Assembly (NCBI RefSeq): GCF_030410485.1
Contig: NZ_JAUHHC010000007.1
Span: forward strand, 62,001-126,000
Source of the DNA: Roseateles violae
Lineage (GTDB): Bacteria > Pseudomonadota > Gammaproteobacteria > Burkholderiales > Burkholderiaceae_C
Reading direction: 5' to 3'
DNA length: 64,000 nucleotides
Position 1 is the stretch's first letter; each line of letters begins with the position of its first letter. A model generated the notes under the pieces. It saw only the letters and a program-made list of their open reading frames with translations. It did not search any database and was not told where the DNA came from. The position numbers and the translations under genes are program-made. This document shows, one piece after another, positions 32,545 through 40,780 of the stretch.

Positions 32545-32841
32545 TCAAACGTGGAAATCTTCCAGCTTGGCGCCGCCGCTAATGGCGGCCTTCAGCCATT
32601 TCGGCTGCAGGCCGCGGCCGCTCCAGGTTTCACCGGTGGCCTGGTTGCGGTACTTGACGGCGACCTTGGAGGTTTTTGCTGCCTTCGGCACACGCGCGCT
32701 CAGATCGGCGATGGTCAGGCCATATTCGGCCATCAGCGATTTGACCTTGGCGACGGCGTCGGCGCGCTCACGCTCCTTGGTTTGGGAAATCTGTTCGTCG
32801 AGCGCGGCCCTTTGGGCCAGAAGATCCTTCAGCGATGCCAT
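32545..32841 (-). CDS. H-NS histone-like nucleoid protein
   Basis: A 98-residue protein. The N-terminal coiled coil for oligomerisation is MASLKDLLAQRAALDEQISQ to about residue 40; a linker rich in Ala and Lys leads to the C-terminal AT-hook-like DNA-binding domain, VKYRNQATGETWSGRGLQPK to about 84, matching the H-NS core W-(S/T)-G-R-G-x-x-P-x-W. It resembles the short BpH3-type H-NS proteins of Burkholderiales, which silence AT-rich and foreign DNA. A minus-strand TATAAT at 32896-32891 is a plausible -10. Confidence 0.92.
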   Translation of the reverse strand: MASLKDLLAQRAALDEQISQTKERERADAVAKVKSLMAEYGLTIADLSARVPKAAKTSKVAVKYRNQATGETWSGRGLQPKWLKAAISGGAKLEDFHV

Positions 32842-32890
32842 CTTTGCAAATCCTCGCGATGTTTGGTTTCGACCAACTTATGACGAGCCA

Positions 32891-32896
32891 ATTATA
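32891..32896 (-). promoter_or_regulatory. Candidate -10 element of the H-NS gene
   Basis: Minus-strand TATAAT, a perfect -10 hexamer, lies 50 bases before the ATG in a locally AT-rich stretch. No convincing -35 is seen at 16-18 bases. Confidence 0.45.
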
Positions 32897-32994
32897 GGCA
32901 TGTCATTCGAAAACCATCCAGCACGGGGAATGGCTGCGGATTTGGCGCAACAGTATGTGAAATCCGCCCGGGAATATTAGACGGGGATATTCTG

Positions 32995-33180
32995 TCAGGC
33001 GCTCGGCGGGACGTGGCCCGTTGGCCCTTGGTGTCTTCCAGCTTCGCTCACTCCGCCGGCGGGACATAGCCGCCGGTTGCTGGTGTCTTCTCACTTGCGC
33101 TGCGCGCAAATGAGCAGACCCCGCAATTCCCTCATTCGCTGCGCTCATTCGGCCGGCGGGACATAGCCCGCCGGTTGCTC
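32995..33180 (-). repeat. Serial decaying copies of the yggX 3' end
   Basis: The yggX tail (encoding PAGYVPPAE and stop, at 33145-33180) is followed by a second copy at about 33047-33082 (encoding TGGYVPPE and TGA) and a more degraded third at about 32998-33030 (PTGHVPPSA and TGA). Each keeps a stop. Copies two and three are each preceded, in gene sense, by GAAGACACC. The first spacer holds an 11-base imperfect palindrome (33090-33114, arms CTCACTTGCGC and GCGCAAATGAG). The 303 bases between the H-NS and yggX genes hold this and the H-NS -10. Confidence 0.8.
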
Positions 33181-33417
33181 GGCGCCGGCGCCGAAGAAAA
33201 ACTGCTCCATCTGCCGGGCCAGATACTGGCGGGCGCGCTGGTCGGCCAGGTTCAGCCGGTTTTCATTGACCAGCATGGTCTGGTGCTTCATCCAGGCCGC
33301 CCAGGCTTCCTTGCTGACGTTCTGGTAAATGCGCTTGCCCAGTTCGCCGGGGTAGGGAGCGAAGTCCAGGCCTTCGCCTTCTTTCTTCAGATAAACACAT
33401 TGGACGCTGCGGGCCAT
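33145..33417 (-). CDS. yggX: Fe(II)-trafficking/oxidative damage protection protein YggX
   Basis: A 90-residue cytoplasmic protein beginning [19 protein letters not shown]. The family features are present: Cys7, [22 protein letters not shown] (about 22-43) and [28 protein letters not shown]. YggX protects Fe-S proteins from oxidation and buffers labile iron. The tail [10 protein letters not shown] is normal for Burkholderiales, and is the part duplicated downstream. It lies 64 bases after argA on the same strand. Confidence 0.94.
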   Translation of the reverse strand: MARSVQCVYLKKEGEGLDFAPYPGELGKRIYQNVSKEAWAAWMKHQTMLVNENRLNLADQRARQYLARQMEQFFFGAGAEQPAGYVPPAE

Positions 33418-33481
33418 GACAAACCTCGGATATGGGTAATGAATTCAGGGGACGTGCGACGGCACGCCGGCGAAAGCCTTT

Positions 33482-34822
33482 TCAGGCGAGTTTTTTAACA
33501 AGGACCTGCGAGCGTCGGTCCCAGTTGTATTTGCGTTTGCGTTCCTCGGGCAGCCATTCGGGATCGACCGGCTGGAAACCGCGCTTGATGAACCAGTGCA
33601 TCGTGCGCGTGGTCAGCACGAATATGCTGGACAGGCCCATCGCCTTGGCGCGCTGCTCGACGCGCTTCAATATACGGTCGCCGTCGCCCTGGCCCTGCAC
33701 CTCGGCCGATACGGTCAGCGCGGCCATTTCGGCGGTGCGGGCCTCCACATAAGGGTAAAGCGCGGCGCAGCCGAATATCACGCCGTCGTGCTCGATCACC
33801 GTATAGGCCTCGACATCGCGCTCGATTTCATTGCGGTCGCGCTTGACCAGGGTGCCGTCGCGCTCGAAGGGCTCGATCAGCGCGACGATGCCGCCGACAT
33901 CGTCCGGCGTGGCCTCGCGCAGGCTCTCCAGCTTCTCGTCGACGACCATGGTGCCGATGCCGTCGTGGGTGTAGACCTCCTGCAGCAGCGCGCCGTCGAC
34001 GGCGAAGGGCAGGATGTGCGAGCGCTCGACGCCGGCCTCGCAGGCGCGCACGCAATGGCGCAGATAGAAGGCCGCGTCGGTCGGCTCGACGGGGCCGCTG
34101 CGGCCGGCCAGCAGGCGGCGTGCGTCGGCCAGGGTCAGCTCGGTATCGATGCCGCCGTCCGGGTCCTGCGGGTTCTCCGGCACGCCGGCGGCCTCGCAGA
34201 CGAACAGCAGCTTGTCGGCCTGCAGCGCGATCGCGGTGCTGGTGGCCACGTCCTCCATCTGCAGATTGAAGGCCTCGCCGGTGGGCGAGAAGCCGAACGG
34301 CGACAGCAGCACGATGGCGCCGGTGTCGATCGCGCGCTGGATCGCCGCGCCATCGACCTTGCGCACCAGGCCGCTGTGCTGGAAATCGACGCCGTCGACG
34401 ATGCCGACCGGGCGCGCGGTCAGGAAATTGCCGGAGACCACGCGCACGGTGGCATTGGCCATCGGCGTGTTCGGCAGGCCCTGCGAGAAGGCCGCCTCGA
34501 TCTCGAAGCGCAGCTGGCCGGCGGCCTCCTGCGCGCAGTCCAGCGCCACCGCGTCGGTGACGCGGATGCCATGGCTGTACTGCGGCTTCTGGCCCTTGGC
34601 GGCCAGCTGCTCGTTGACCTGCGGCCTGAAGCCATGGACCAGCACGATCTTGATGCCCATCGCGTGGACGATGGCCAGGTCCTGCACGAAGGCATTCAGC
34701 TTGCCCGCCGCCACCAACTCGCCCGGCATGCCGACGACGAAGGTCTCGCCGCGGTAGGCATGGATGTACGGCGCGACCGCGCGGAACCAGGGCACGAAGG
34801 TGTGGGGAAAGACGAGACTCAT
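33482..34822 (-). CDS. argA: N-acetylglutamate synthase
   Basis: A 446-residue enzyme for the first step of arginine synthesis. An amino-acid-kinase-like N-terminal domain (about 10-290, FVVGMPGELVAAGKLNAFVQ, VLVHGFRPQVNEQL, LLSPFGFSPTGEAFNL) binds arginine as inhibitor. The C-terminal GNAT domain (about 305-440) has EVQGQGDGDRILKRVEQRAKAM, the acetyl-CoA loop. The ATG at 34822 (MSLVFPHTFVPWFRAVAPYIHAY) is the family start. It has no Shine-Dalgarno sequence; minus-strand CACAAT ends 7 bases upstream. hrpA starts divergently 58 bases away. Confidence 0.96.
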   Translation of the reverse strand: MSLVFPHTFVPWFRAVAPYIHAYRGETFVVGMPGELVAAGKLNAFVQDLAIVHAMGIKIVLVHGFRPQVNEQLAAKGQKPQYSHGIRVTDAVALDCAQEAAGQLRFEIEAAFSQGLPNTPMANATVRVVSGNFLTARPVGIVDGVDFQHSGLVRKVDGAAIQRAIDTGAIVLLSPFGFSPTGEAFNLQMEDVATSTAIALQADKLLFVCEAAGVPENPQDPDGGIDTELTLADARRLLAGRSGPVEPTDAAFYLRHCVRACEAGVERSHILPFAVDGALLQEVYTHDGIGTMVVDEKLESLREATPDDVGGIVALIEPFERDGTLVKRDRNEIERDVEAYTVIEHDGVIFGCAALYPYVEARTAEMAALTVSAEVQGQGDGDRILKRVEQRAKAMGLSSIFVLTTRTMHWFIKRGFQPVDPEWLPEERKRKYNWDRRSQVLVKKLA

Positions 34823-34829
34823 GGCCGGA

Positions 34830-34835
34830 ATTGTG
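34830..34835 (-). promoter_or_regulatory. Candidate leaderless -10 of argA
   Basis: Minus-strand CACAAT is followed by TCCGGCC and then the ATG at 34822, a 7-base gap with no Shine-Dalgarno sequence. Only 4/6 to the -10 consensus; the arrangement matches those of purM-like and dnaX. Confidence 0.35.
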
Positions 34836-34865
34836 CCGCAGGCTCCGGCGGCCTCGCCGGGCGCG

Positions 34866-34871
34866 GATAAT
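34866..34871 (+). promoter_or_regulatory. Candidate leaderless -10 of hrpA
   Basis: GATAAT (5/6) is followed by CCGCGCCTC and the GTG at 34881. The stretch GATAATCCGCG is identical to that before the purM-like gene. No Shine-Dalgarno sequence is present. Confidence 0.5.
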
Positions 34872-34880
34872 CCGCGCCTC

Positions 34881-37800
34881 GTGAATTCAAAGCCGTCCTC
34901 CTCTCCGTCCTCGCCGGTGCCCGAGCGGCCGCCGCGCGGCCCCCGCGCCACCGCCGCCACTCCGGCCAACCCGCTGCCGCCGATCGACTTCCCCGAATCG
35001 CTGCCGGTCTCCAGCCGGCGCGAGGACATCGCGCGCGCGCTGGCCGAGCACCAGGTCATCATCGTCTGCGGCGAGACCGGCTCCGGCAAGACCACCCAGC
35101 TGCCCAAGATCGCGCTGGCGCTGGGCCGCGGCCGCGCCAATACCGGCAAGCTGATCGGCCACACGCAGCCGCGGCGCATCGCCGCCTCGAGTGTGGCCAA
35201 GCGCATCGCCGAGGAGCTGAAGACGCCGCTGGGCGAGGTGGTCGGCTACAAGGTGCGCTTCCAGGACCGCCTGCAGCCGGGCGCCTCGGTCAAGCTGATG
35301 ACAGACGGCATTCTCTTGGCCGAGACGCAGACCGATCCGCTGCTCAAGGCCTACGACACCTTGATCATCGACGAGGCGCACGAGCGCTCGCTGAACATCG
35401 ACTTCCTGCTCGGCTATCTGCGCGAGGTCTTGCCGCGCCGGCCGGACCTGAAGGTGATCGTCACCTCGGCAACCATCGATGCCGATCGCTTCGCCAAGCA
35501 CTTCGAGTCGGCCAAGGGCCCGGCGCCGGTGCTGATGGTCAGCGGGCGGCTCTTCCCGGTCGAGCAGCGTTACCGACCCTTCGAGGAATCGCGCGAGTAC
35601 GACCTCAACGACGCGATCGGCGACGCGGTCGACGAGCTCTGGCGCGAGGGCCCCGGCGACGTGCTGGTCTTCCTGCCCGGCGAGCGCGAGATCCGCGAGG
35701 CGGCCGAGCATCTGCGCAAGCACCATCCGCCCGGCGTCGAGGTGCTGCCGCTGTTCGCGCGCCTGTCGCAGCAGGAGCAGGATCGCGTCTTCGAGCCGCA
35801 CGGCGCGCGCCGCATCGTGCTGGCGACGAACGTCGCCGAGACCTCGCTGACGGTGCCGGGCATCCGCTATGTGATCGACCCGGGCCTGGCGCGGGTCAAG
35901 CGCTACAGCTACCGCAACAAGGTCGAGCAGCTGCAGATCGAGCCGATCGCGCAATCGGCCGCCAACCAGCGCGCCGGCCGCTGCGGCCGGGTCAGCAACG
36001 GCATCTGCATCCGCCTCTACGACGAAAAGGATTTCAACGAGCGGCCGAAGTTCACCGATCCCGAGATCCTGCGCAGCTCGCTGGCCGGCGTGATCCTGCG
36101 CATGAAGGCGCTGCACCTGGGCCAGGTCGACGAGTTCCCCTTCATCGAGGCGCCGCCAAGGAAGGCGATCGCCGACGGCTACCAGCTGCTGGCCGAGCTC
36201 GGCGCGGTCGACGAGCTGAACGAGCTGACGGCCATGGGCAAGGAGCTGTCGAAGCTGCCGCTGGACCCCAGAGTCGGCCGGATGATCCTGGAGGCCAAGT
36301 CGCGCGAGGCGCTGGCCGAGGTGCTGATCATCGCCAGCGCGCTGTCCGGTCAGGACGTGCGCGACCGGCCGCTGGAGCAGCAGCAGGCGGCCGACGAGAA
36401 GCACAAGAAGTTCGACGACGAGAAGTCGGAGTTCATCGGCTATCTGAAGCTGTGGAAATGGCTGGGCGAGAGCCGTGGCGGTGACGGTGAGCACAAGCTC
36501 AGCAATCGCCGCCATGAACAGCTTCTGCGCGAGAACTTCGTCAGCCCGCGCCGGGTGCGCGAATGGCGCGACATCTACTCGCAGCTGCACACCGTCGTCG
36601 CCGAGCATGGCTGGCGCCTGAACGGCAGCCCCGCGACCTACGAGCAGATCCACCTGTCGATGCTGGCCGGCCTGCTGGGCAATATCGGTCTGAAGAGCGA
36701 CGAGGACGACTGGTACCTGGGCGCGCGCGGCATCAAGTTCTGGCGCCATCCGGGCGCGCATCTGAGCAAGAAGCCGGGCCGCTGGATCGTCGCTGCCGAG
36801 CTGGTCGACACCACCCGCCTGTTCGGCCGCGGCATCGCCAACATCGAGCCGCAGTGGCTGCCGACGATCGCCGGCCATCTGCTGAAGACCCAGCTGGCCG
36901 AGCCGCATTGGGAGAAGAAGGCGGCCGAGGTGATCGCGCTGGAACGCGCGACCTTGTACGGCATCGTCGTCTACAGCAATCGGCGGGTGAACTTCGGCAA
37001 GATCGAGCCGCGCGCCGCGCGCGAGATCTTCATCCGCGAGGCCCTGGTCAATGGCGAGTGGGAGACCAAGCTGCCCTTCCTGGCCCACAACCAGAAGCAG
37101 ATCGCCAAGGTCGAGGAGCTGGAGCACAAATCGCGCCGCCAGGACGTGCTGGTCGACGACGAGCTGATCCATGCCTTCTACGAGAGCCAGCTGCCGGCCG
37201 ACATCGTCTCCGGCGCCACGTTCGAGAAGTGGTACCGCCAGGCCAGCAAGGCCGAGCCCAAGCTCTTATTCCTGACGCGCGACGAGCTGATGCGCCACGA
37301 GGCGGCAGGGATCACCAGCAATGCCTTCCCGAAGACGATACGTCTGGGCGGCGTCGACTGCTCGGCCTCCTATCTGCACGAGCCCGGTGATGTGCGCGAC
37401 GGCCTGAGCGTCACCGTGCCGATCTATGCCTTGAACCAGGTCAGCGAGGAGCGCTGCGAATGGCTGGTGCCGGGCATGCTGGAGGCCAAGGTGACGGCGC
37501 TCTTGAAGAGCCTGCACCAGAAGCCGCGCGCGCGCCTGGTGCCGCTGCCGGATTTCGTCGCCGAGTTCGTCGAACTCAATCCCTTTGCCCAGGGCAGCCT
37601 CATCGAGGTGCTGCTGAAGGCGGTGCGCGAGCGCACCCAGCTTGCGATCCAGAAGAACGACTTCAAGCTCGAACAGCTGCCGGCGCATCTGTTCATGAAC
37701 GTCCGGGTCGTCGACGAGCATGGCCGTCAGCTGGGCCTGTCGCGCAATCTGGCGGCACTGAAGGCCGAACTGGGCGGCCAGGCCCGCTCGGCCTTCCAGG

Positions 37801-38774
37801 CGCTGGCCGCGCTGAAGCTGCCGACGGCGGCTGCATCTGCGCCAGCACCCGCGCCCGCGCCGGTCGCGCCAGGTGGCATCCGCGCCGAGATCGTCCAGAA
37901 GCCGCCTAAGCCGGCGGCCGACGCCGCCGCGCGCTATACGGCCTGGAGCTTCGGCGAGCTGCCCGAGCTGATGGAGGTCAGGAAGGGCGGCCAGACCCTG
38001 ATCGGCTTCCCGGCGCTGATCGACCGCGGCACGCATGTGGAGATCGAGGTGTTCGACGAGCCCGAACTGGCCGCCGCCAGGCACCGGCTGGGCCTGCGCC
38101 GGCTGCTCGCGCTGCAGCTGAAGGAGCCGCTCAAGTACCTGGAGAAGAACATCCCCGATCTGCAGAAGATGTCCGTGCTGTTCATGGGCCTGGGCACGGC
38201 CGAGGAGCTGCGCGAGCAGATCATCGGCGTCGCGCTGGACCGCGCCTTCCTGGCCGATCCGCTGCCGCAGGACGAGTTCGCCTTCAAGGCGCGCATCGAG
38301 GAGGGCCGCAGTCGGCTCAATCTGATCGCCCAGGAGGTCGCGCGGCAGACCGGCATCGTGCTGGCCGAGTATGCGGCGGCGGCGCGCAAGCTGAAGGATG
38401 CGCGGGCGCCCAAGGAAGTCGCCGAGGACATCGCGGCCCAGCTGGCCCGGCTGATGACCAAGCACTTCGTCAGCGCGACGCCCTGGTCGCAGCTGCAGCA
38501 TCTGCCGCGCTATCTGAAGGCCATCACCGCGCGCTTGGACAAGCTGCGCGCCGATCCGGCGCGCGATGCCAAGCTGATGAGCGAGCTCAGGCCGCTGGAG
38601 CAGCGCTTCCAGCGCCGCCTGGTCGAACTGAAGGGCGCGCAGGACGCGCGCCTGGCCGACTTCCGCTGGCAGCTGGAGGAGTTGCGCGTCAGCCTGTTTG
38701 CCCAGGAACTGCGCACGCCGCAGCCGGTCAGCGTGAAGCGCTTAGACAAGGTATGGGCTCAGCTGCTCGGCTGA
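34881..38774 (+). CDS. hrpA: ATP-dependent RNA helicase HrpA
   Basis: A 1297-residue DEAH-box helicase, almost the length of E. coli HrpA (1300). After a Ser/Pro-rich N-terminus come motif I GETGSGKTT, motif Ia TQPRRIAASSVAKR, motif II DEAH in LIIDEAHERSLN, motif III VTSATID, motif V ATNVAETSLTVPGIRYVIDPG and motif VI QRAGRCGR. HA2/OB domains and the long HrpA-specific C-terminal half follow. Family members act on stalled ribosomes and mRNA. The GTG at 34881 fits the -10 position; an in-frame ATG further upstream would overlap argA. Confidence 0.94.
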   Translation: MNSKPSSSPSSPVPERPPRGPRATAATPANPLPPIDFPESLPVSSRREDIARALAEHQVIIVCGETGSGKTTQLPKIALALGRGRANTGKLIGHTQPRRIAASSVAKRIAEELKTPLGEVVGYKVRFQDRLQPGASVKLMTDGILLAETQTDPLLKAYDTLIIDEAHERSLNIDFLLGYLREVLPRRPDLKVIVTSATIDADRFAKHFESAKGPAPVLMVSGRLFPVEQRYRPFEESREYDLNDAIGDAVDELWREGPGDVLVFLPGEREIREAAEHLRKHHPPGVEVLPLFARLSQQEQDRVFEPHGARRIVLATNVAETSLTVPGIRYVIDPGLARVKRYSYRNKVEQLQIEPIAQSAANQRAGRCGRVSNGICIRLYDEKDFNERPKFTDPEILRSSLAGVILRMKALHLGQVDEFPFIEAPPRKAIADGYQLLAELGAVDELNELTAMGKELSKLPLDPRVGRMILEAKSREALAEVLIIASALSGQDVRDRPLEQQQAADEKHKKFDDEKSEFIGYLKLWKWLGESRGGDGEHKLSNRRHEQLLRENFVSPRRVREWRDIYSQLHTVVAEHGWRLNGSPATYEQIHLSMLAGLLGNIGLKSDEDDWYLGARGIKFWRHPGAHLSKKPGRWIVAAELVDTTRLFGRGIANIEPQWLPTIAGHLLKTQLAEPHWEKKAAEVIALERATLYGIVVYSNRRVNFGKIEPRAAREIFIREALVNGEWETKLPFLAHNQKQIAKVEELEHKSRRQDVLVDDELIHAFYESQLPADIVSGATFEKWYRQASKAEPKLLFLTRDELMRHEAAGITSNAFPKTIRLGGVDCSASYLHEPGDVRDGLSVTVPIYALNQVSEERCEWLVPGMLEAKVTALLKSLHQKPRARLVPLPDFVAEFVELNPFAQGSLIEVLLKAVRERTQLAIQKNDFKLEQLPAHLFMNVRVVDEHGRQLGLSRNLAALKAELGGQARSAFQALAALKLPTAAASAPAPAPAPVAPGGIRAEIVQKPPKPAADAAARYTAWSFGELPELMEVRKGGQTLIGFPALIDRGTHVEIEVFDEPELAAARHRLGLRRLLALQLKEPLKYLEKNIPDLQKMSVLFMGLGTAEELREQIIGVALDRAFLADPLPQDEFAFKARIEEGRSRLNLIAQEVARQTGIVLAEYAAAARKLKDARAPKEVAEDIAAQLARLMTKHFVSATPWSQLQHLPRYLKAITARLDKLRADPARDAKLMSELRPLEQRFQRRLVELKGAQDARLADFRWQLEELRVSLFAQELRTPQPVSVKRLDKVWAQLLG

Positions 38775-38941
38775 TGAACTGAACGGCGCCAAAGCTTGCT
38801 GCCGGCTGTCGGCGGGCCCGCCGCAATCGGAAATCCCGGGTGAATACCGCACAGTTCCCGGCAATGCGGCGGCGCCAAATTGTGTCAAATAGGTACAAAC
38901 TGAATTCCCCCATTTCCCGGCCCCGTTCGCCAGCCTTCTCC

Positions 38942-40780
38942 GTGCCTGACGCTCATCTGTCCGCCGATCAAACCCCGCATGCCGGCAGCGCCGCCGGGGT
39001 GCCGTTGCGCATGTTCGGCCGCTTCGAGTTGCGTGCCTTGCTGAACAAGAGCACGCGCGGCATGCTGTGGCTGGTGCGCGATCCGCGCCTGGGCCAGGAG
39101 CTGATGCTCTGCCTGCCGCGGCAGGCGCCGAACAGCGCGCAGGCGATGGAGCATTGGCAGCGCACGGCGCAGGCCGTGGCCCGCATCCAGCATCCGAACA
39201 TCGCGCCGGTTGTGGAGATCGGCCAGGTCGAGCAATGGCCCTTCGTCGCCTACGAGCGTTCGCTCGGCGAGACCCTGGACGAGCGCCTGGCGCGCCAGGC
39301 CGCGCCGCTGCCGCTGGAGGCGGCCGACTGGATCGCCCAATATCTGGAAGGCCTGGCCTTCGCTCATGAGGCCGGCCATGCGCATCGCGATGTGCAATGC
39401 GCGAGCCTGATCATCAATGCCGCCAACCAGGTCCGCGTGCTGGGCCTGGAGGTGGCGCAGGAGATCGTCCCGAGCAGCAGCGACTTCAGCACGGTGACGC
39501 GCCGCGCGCTGCGCGAGGCGGCCGAGGAAGACCTGCTGGGCGTCGGCCTGGTCCTGCACCGCATCCTGGGCGGCCGGCCGGTGCTGGATCAGCCGGATCT
39601 GCAGCTGGCCATGCAGCAGATGCAGCCGCTGGGCCGCGAACTGGTGCGCCTGGGCTGGGAGACGCCGCATCCGATCCCCGATCCGCTGCGCGCGATCGGC
39701 AACCGCGCGACCGCCTCACAGCCGCGCCAGCGCTATCACATCGCCCGCAGCTTCCTACGCGCGCTGGAGGGCTGGCGCCTGTCGGCCGCGCAGGATGACG
39801 GCGGCCCGATCCCGATCCTGATGGACAAGCTGCAGCGCATCGGCCATCTGCCGATGGCCGGCACCGGCCTGGCGCGGCTGCTGCAGTCCTCGGGCCTGGA
39901 GACCCAGCATGGCAGCCTGCTGTCGGAGCTGGTGCTGAAGGACATGGCGCTCAGCCTGGAGCTGCTGCGCCGCGTCAACAATTCGCTCAAGCAGCAGGGC
40001 GCGCCGGTCGACGGCACCGTGCTGAACATGCAGCGGGCGATCGCGATGCTGGGCCTGAACGGGGTCGAGGCGGCGGCGCGCGCGCTGAAGCCCTGGCCCG
40101 GCCCGCTGAACGAGATCGCCGCGGCGCTGCTGGGCAGTCTGATGAAGCGGGTGCAGCGCGCCGGCCAGATCGCGCAGGCGCTGCGCCCGGCCGGCTACGA
40201 CGCCGAGGTTGTCTACCTCATTGCGCTGATGCAGAACCTGGGCCGGCTGCTGGTGCAGTACCACTTCCCCGACGATGCGCAGCAGATCCGCCAGCTGATG
40301 CAAGCGCCCGAGCCGACGGCCGAGCAGCCGAACCCGCGCGGCCTGTCCGAGCAGGCGGCCGCCTATGCGGTGCTGGGCTGCGATCTGGATGCGCTGGGCG
40401 TGGCGGTGGCGCGCTACTGGAGCCTGGGCGACGAACTGCTGCACATGATCCGCCGCCAGCCGCCCGATGCGGCGGTGCGCGGCGCCGACAACGATGCCGA
40501 TCTGTTGCGCCTGACTTGCAGCCTGGCCAATGAACTGGTCGACGCGCTGGGCCTGCCCGAAAACAAGCGCCAGGCCGGTATCGAGCTGGCGACGCGCCGC
40601 TATGCGCGCAATCTGGGCCTGGGCCTGCGCGAGGTCTACCAAGCGCTGCAGGCGCCGGCCGGCGAGGCCGGCGCGTCCGCCGAGCCGGGCCAGCCGACCT
40701 CCTCGGCCCAGCCCTCGGCGCTGCGCGGCAAGGCGATGGCCGCCAAGCCCGACGCGGCCGACGAGGCGGGTGGCCGATGA
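38942..40780 (+). CDS. Pseudokinase-HDOD signalling protein
   Basis: About 612 residues from the GTG at 38942; a GTG at 38840 is also in frame, and the start is uncertain. The N-terminal 270 residues have a Ser/Thr kinase fold by pattern (GRFELRALLNKSTRGMLWLV, YLEGLAFAHEAGHAHRDV), but the Gly-rich loop is lost, the VAIK Lys is absent (ELMLCLPRQ), and in the catalytic loop HRD (148-150) is followed by Gln152 and Ser155 for Lys and Asn; DFG reads as LGL. It should not phosphorylate. An HDOD domain (about 300-520) follows. The stop overlaps the next gene's ATG, so both should be made together. Confidence 0.78.
   Translation: MPDAHLSADQTPHAGSAAGVPLRMFGRFELRALLNKSTRGMLWLVRDPRLGQELMLCLPRQAPNSAQAMEHWQRTAQAVARIQHPNIAPVVEIGQVEQWPFVAYERSLGETLDERLARQAAPLPLEAADWIAQYLEGLAFAHEAGHAHRDVQCASLIINAANQVRVLGLEVAQEIVPSSSDFSTVTRRALREAAEEDLLGVGLVLHRILGGRPVLDQPDLQLAMQQMQPLGRELVRLGWETPHPIPDPLRAIGNRATASQPRQRYHIARSFLRALEGWRLSAAQDDGGPIPILMDKLQRIGHLPMAGTGLARLLQSSGLETQHGSLLSELVLKDMALSLELLRRVNNSLKQQGAPVDGTVLNMQRAIAMLGLNGVEAAARALKPWPGPLNEIAAALLGSLMKRVQRAGQIAQALRPAGYDAEVVYLIALMQNLGRLLVQYHFPDDAQQIRQLMQAPEPTAEQPNPRGLSEQAAAYAVLGCDLDALGVAVARYWSLGDELLHMIRRQPPDAAVRGADNDADLLRLTCSLANELVDALGLPENKRQAGIELATRRYARNLGLGLREVYQALQAPAGEAGASAEPGQPTSSAQPSALRGKAMAAKPDAADEAGGR

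Noticed and set aside
32903-33148. An 81-codon minus-strand frame overlapping the yggX stop
   Set aside because: It is created by the repeated yggX tails; no family resemblance or Shine-Dalgarno sequence.
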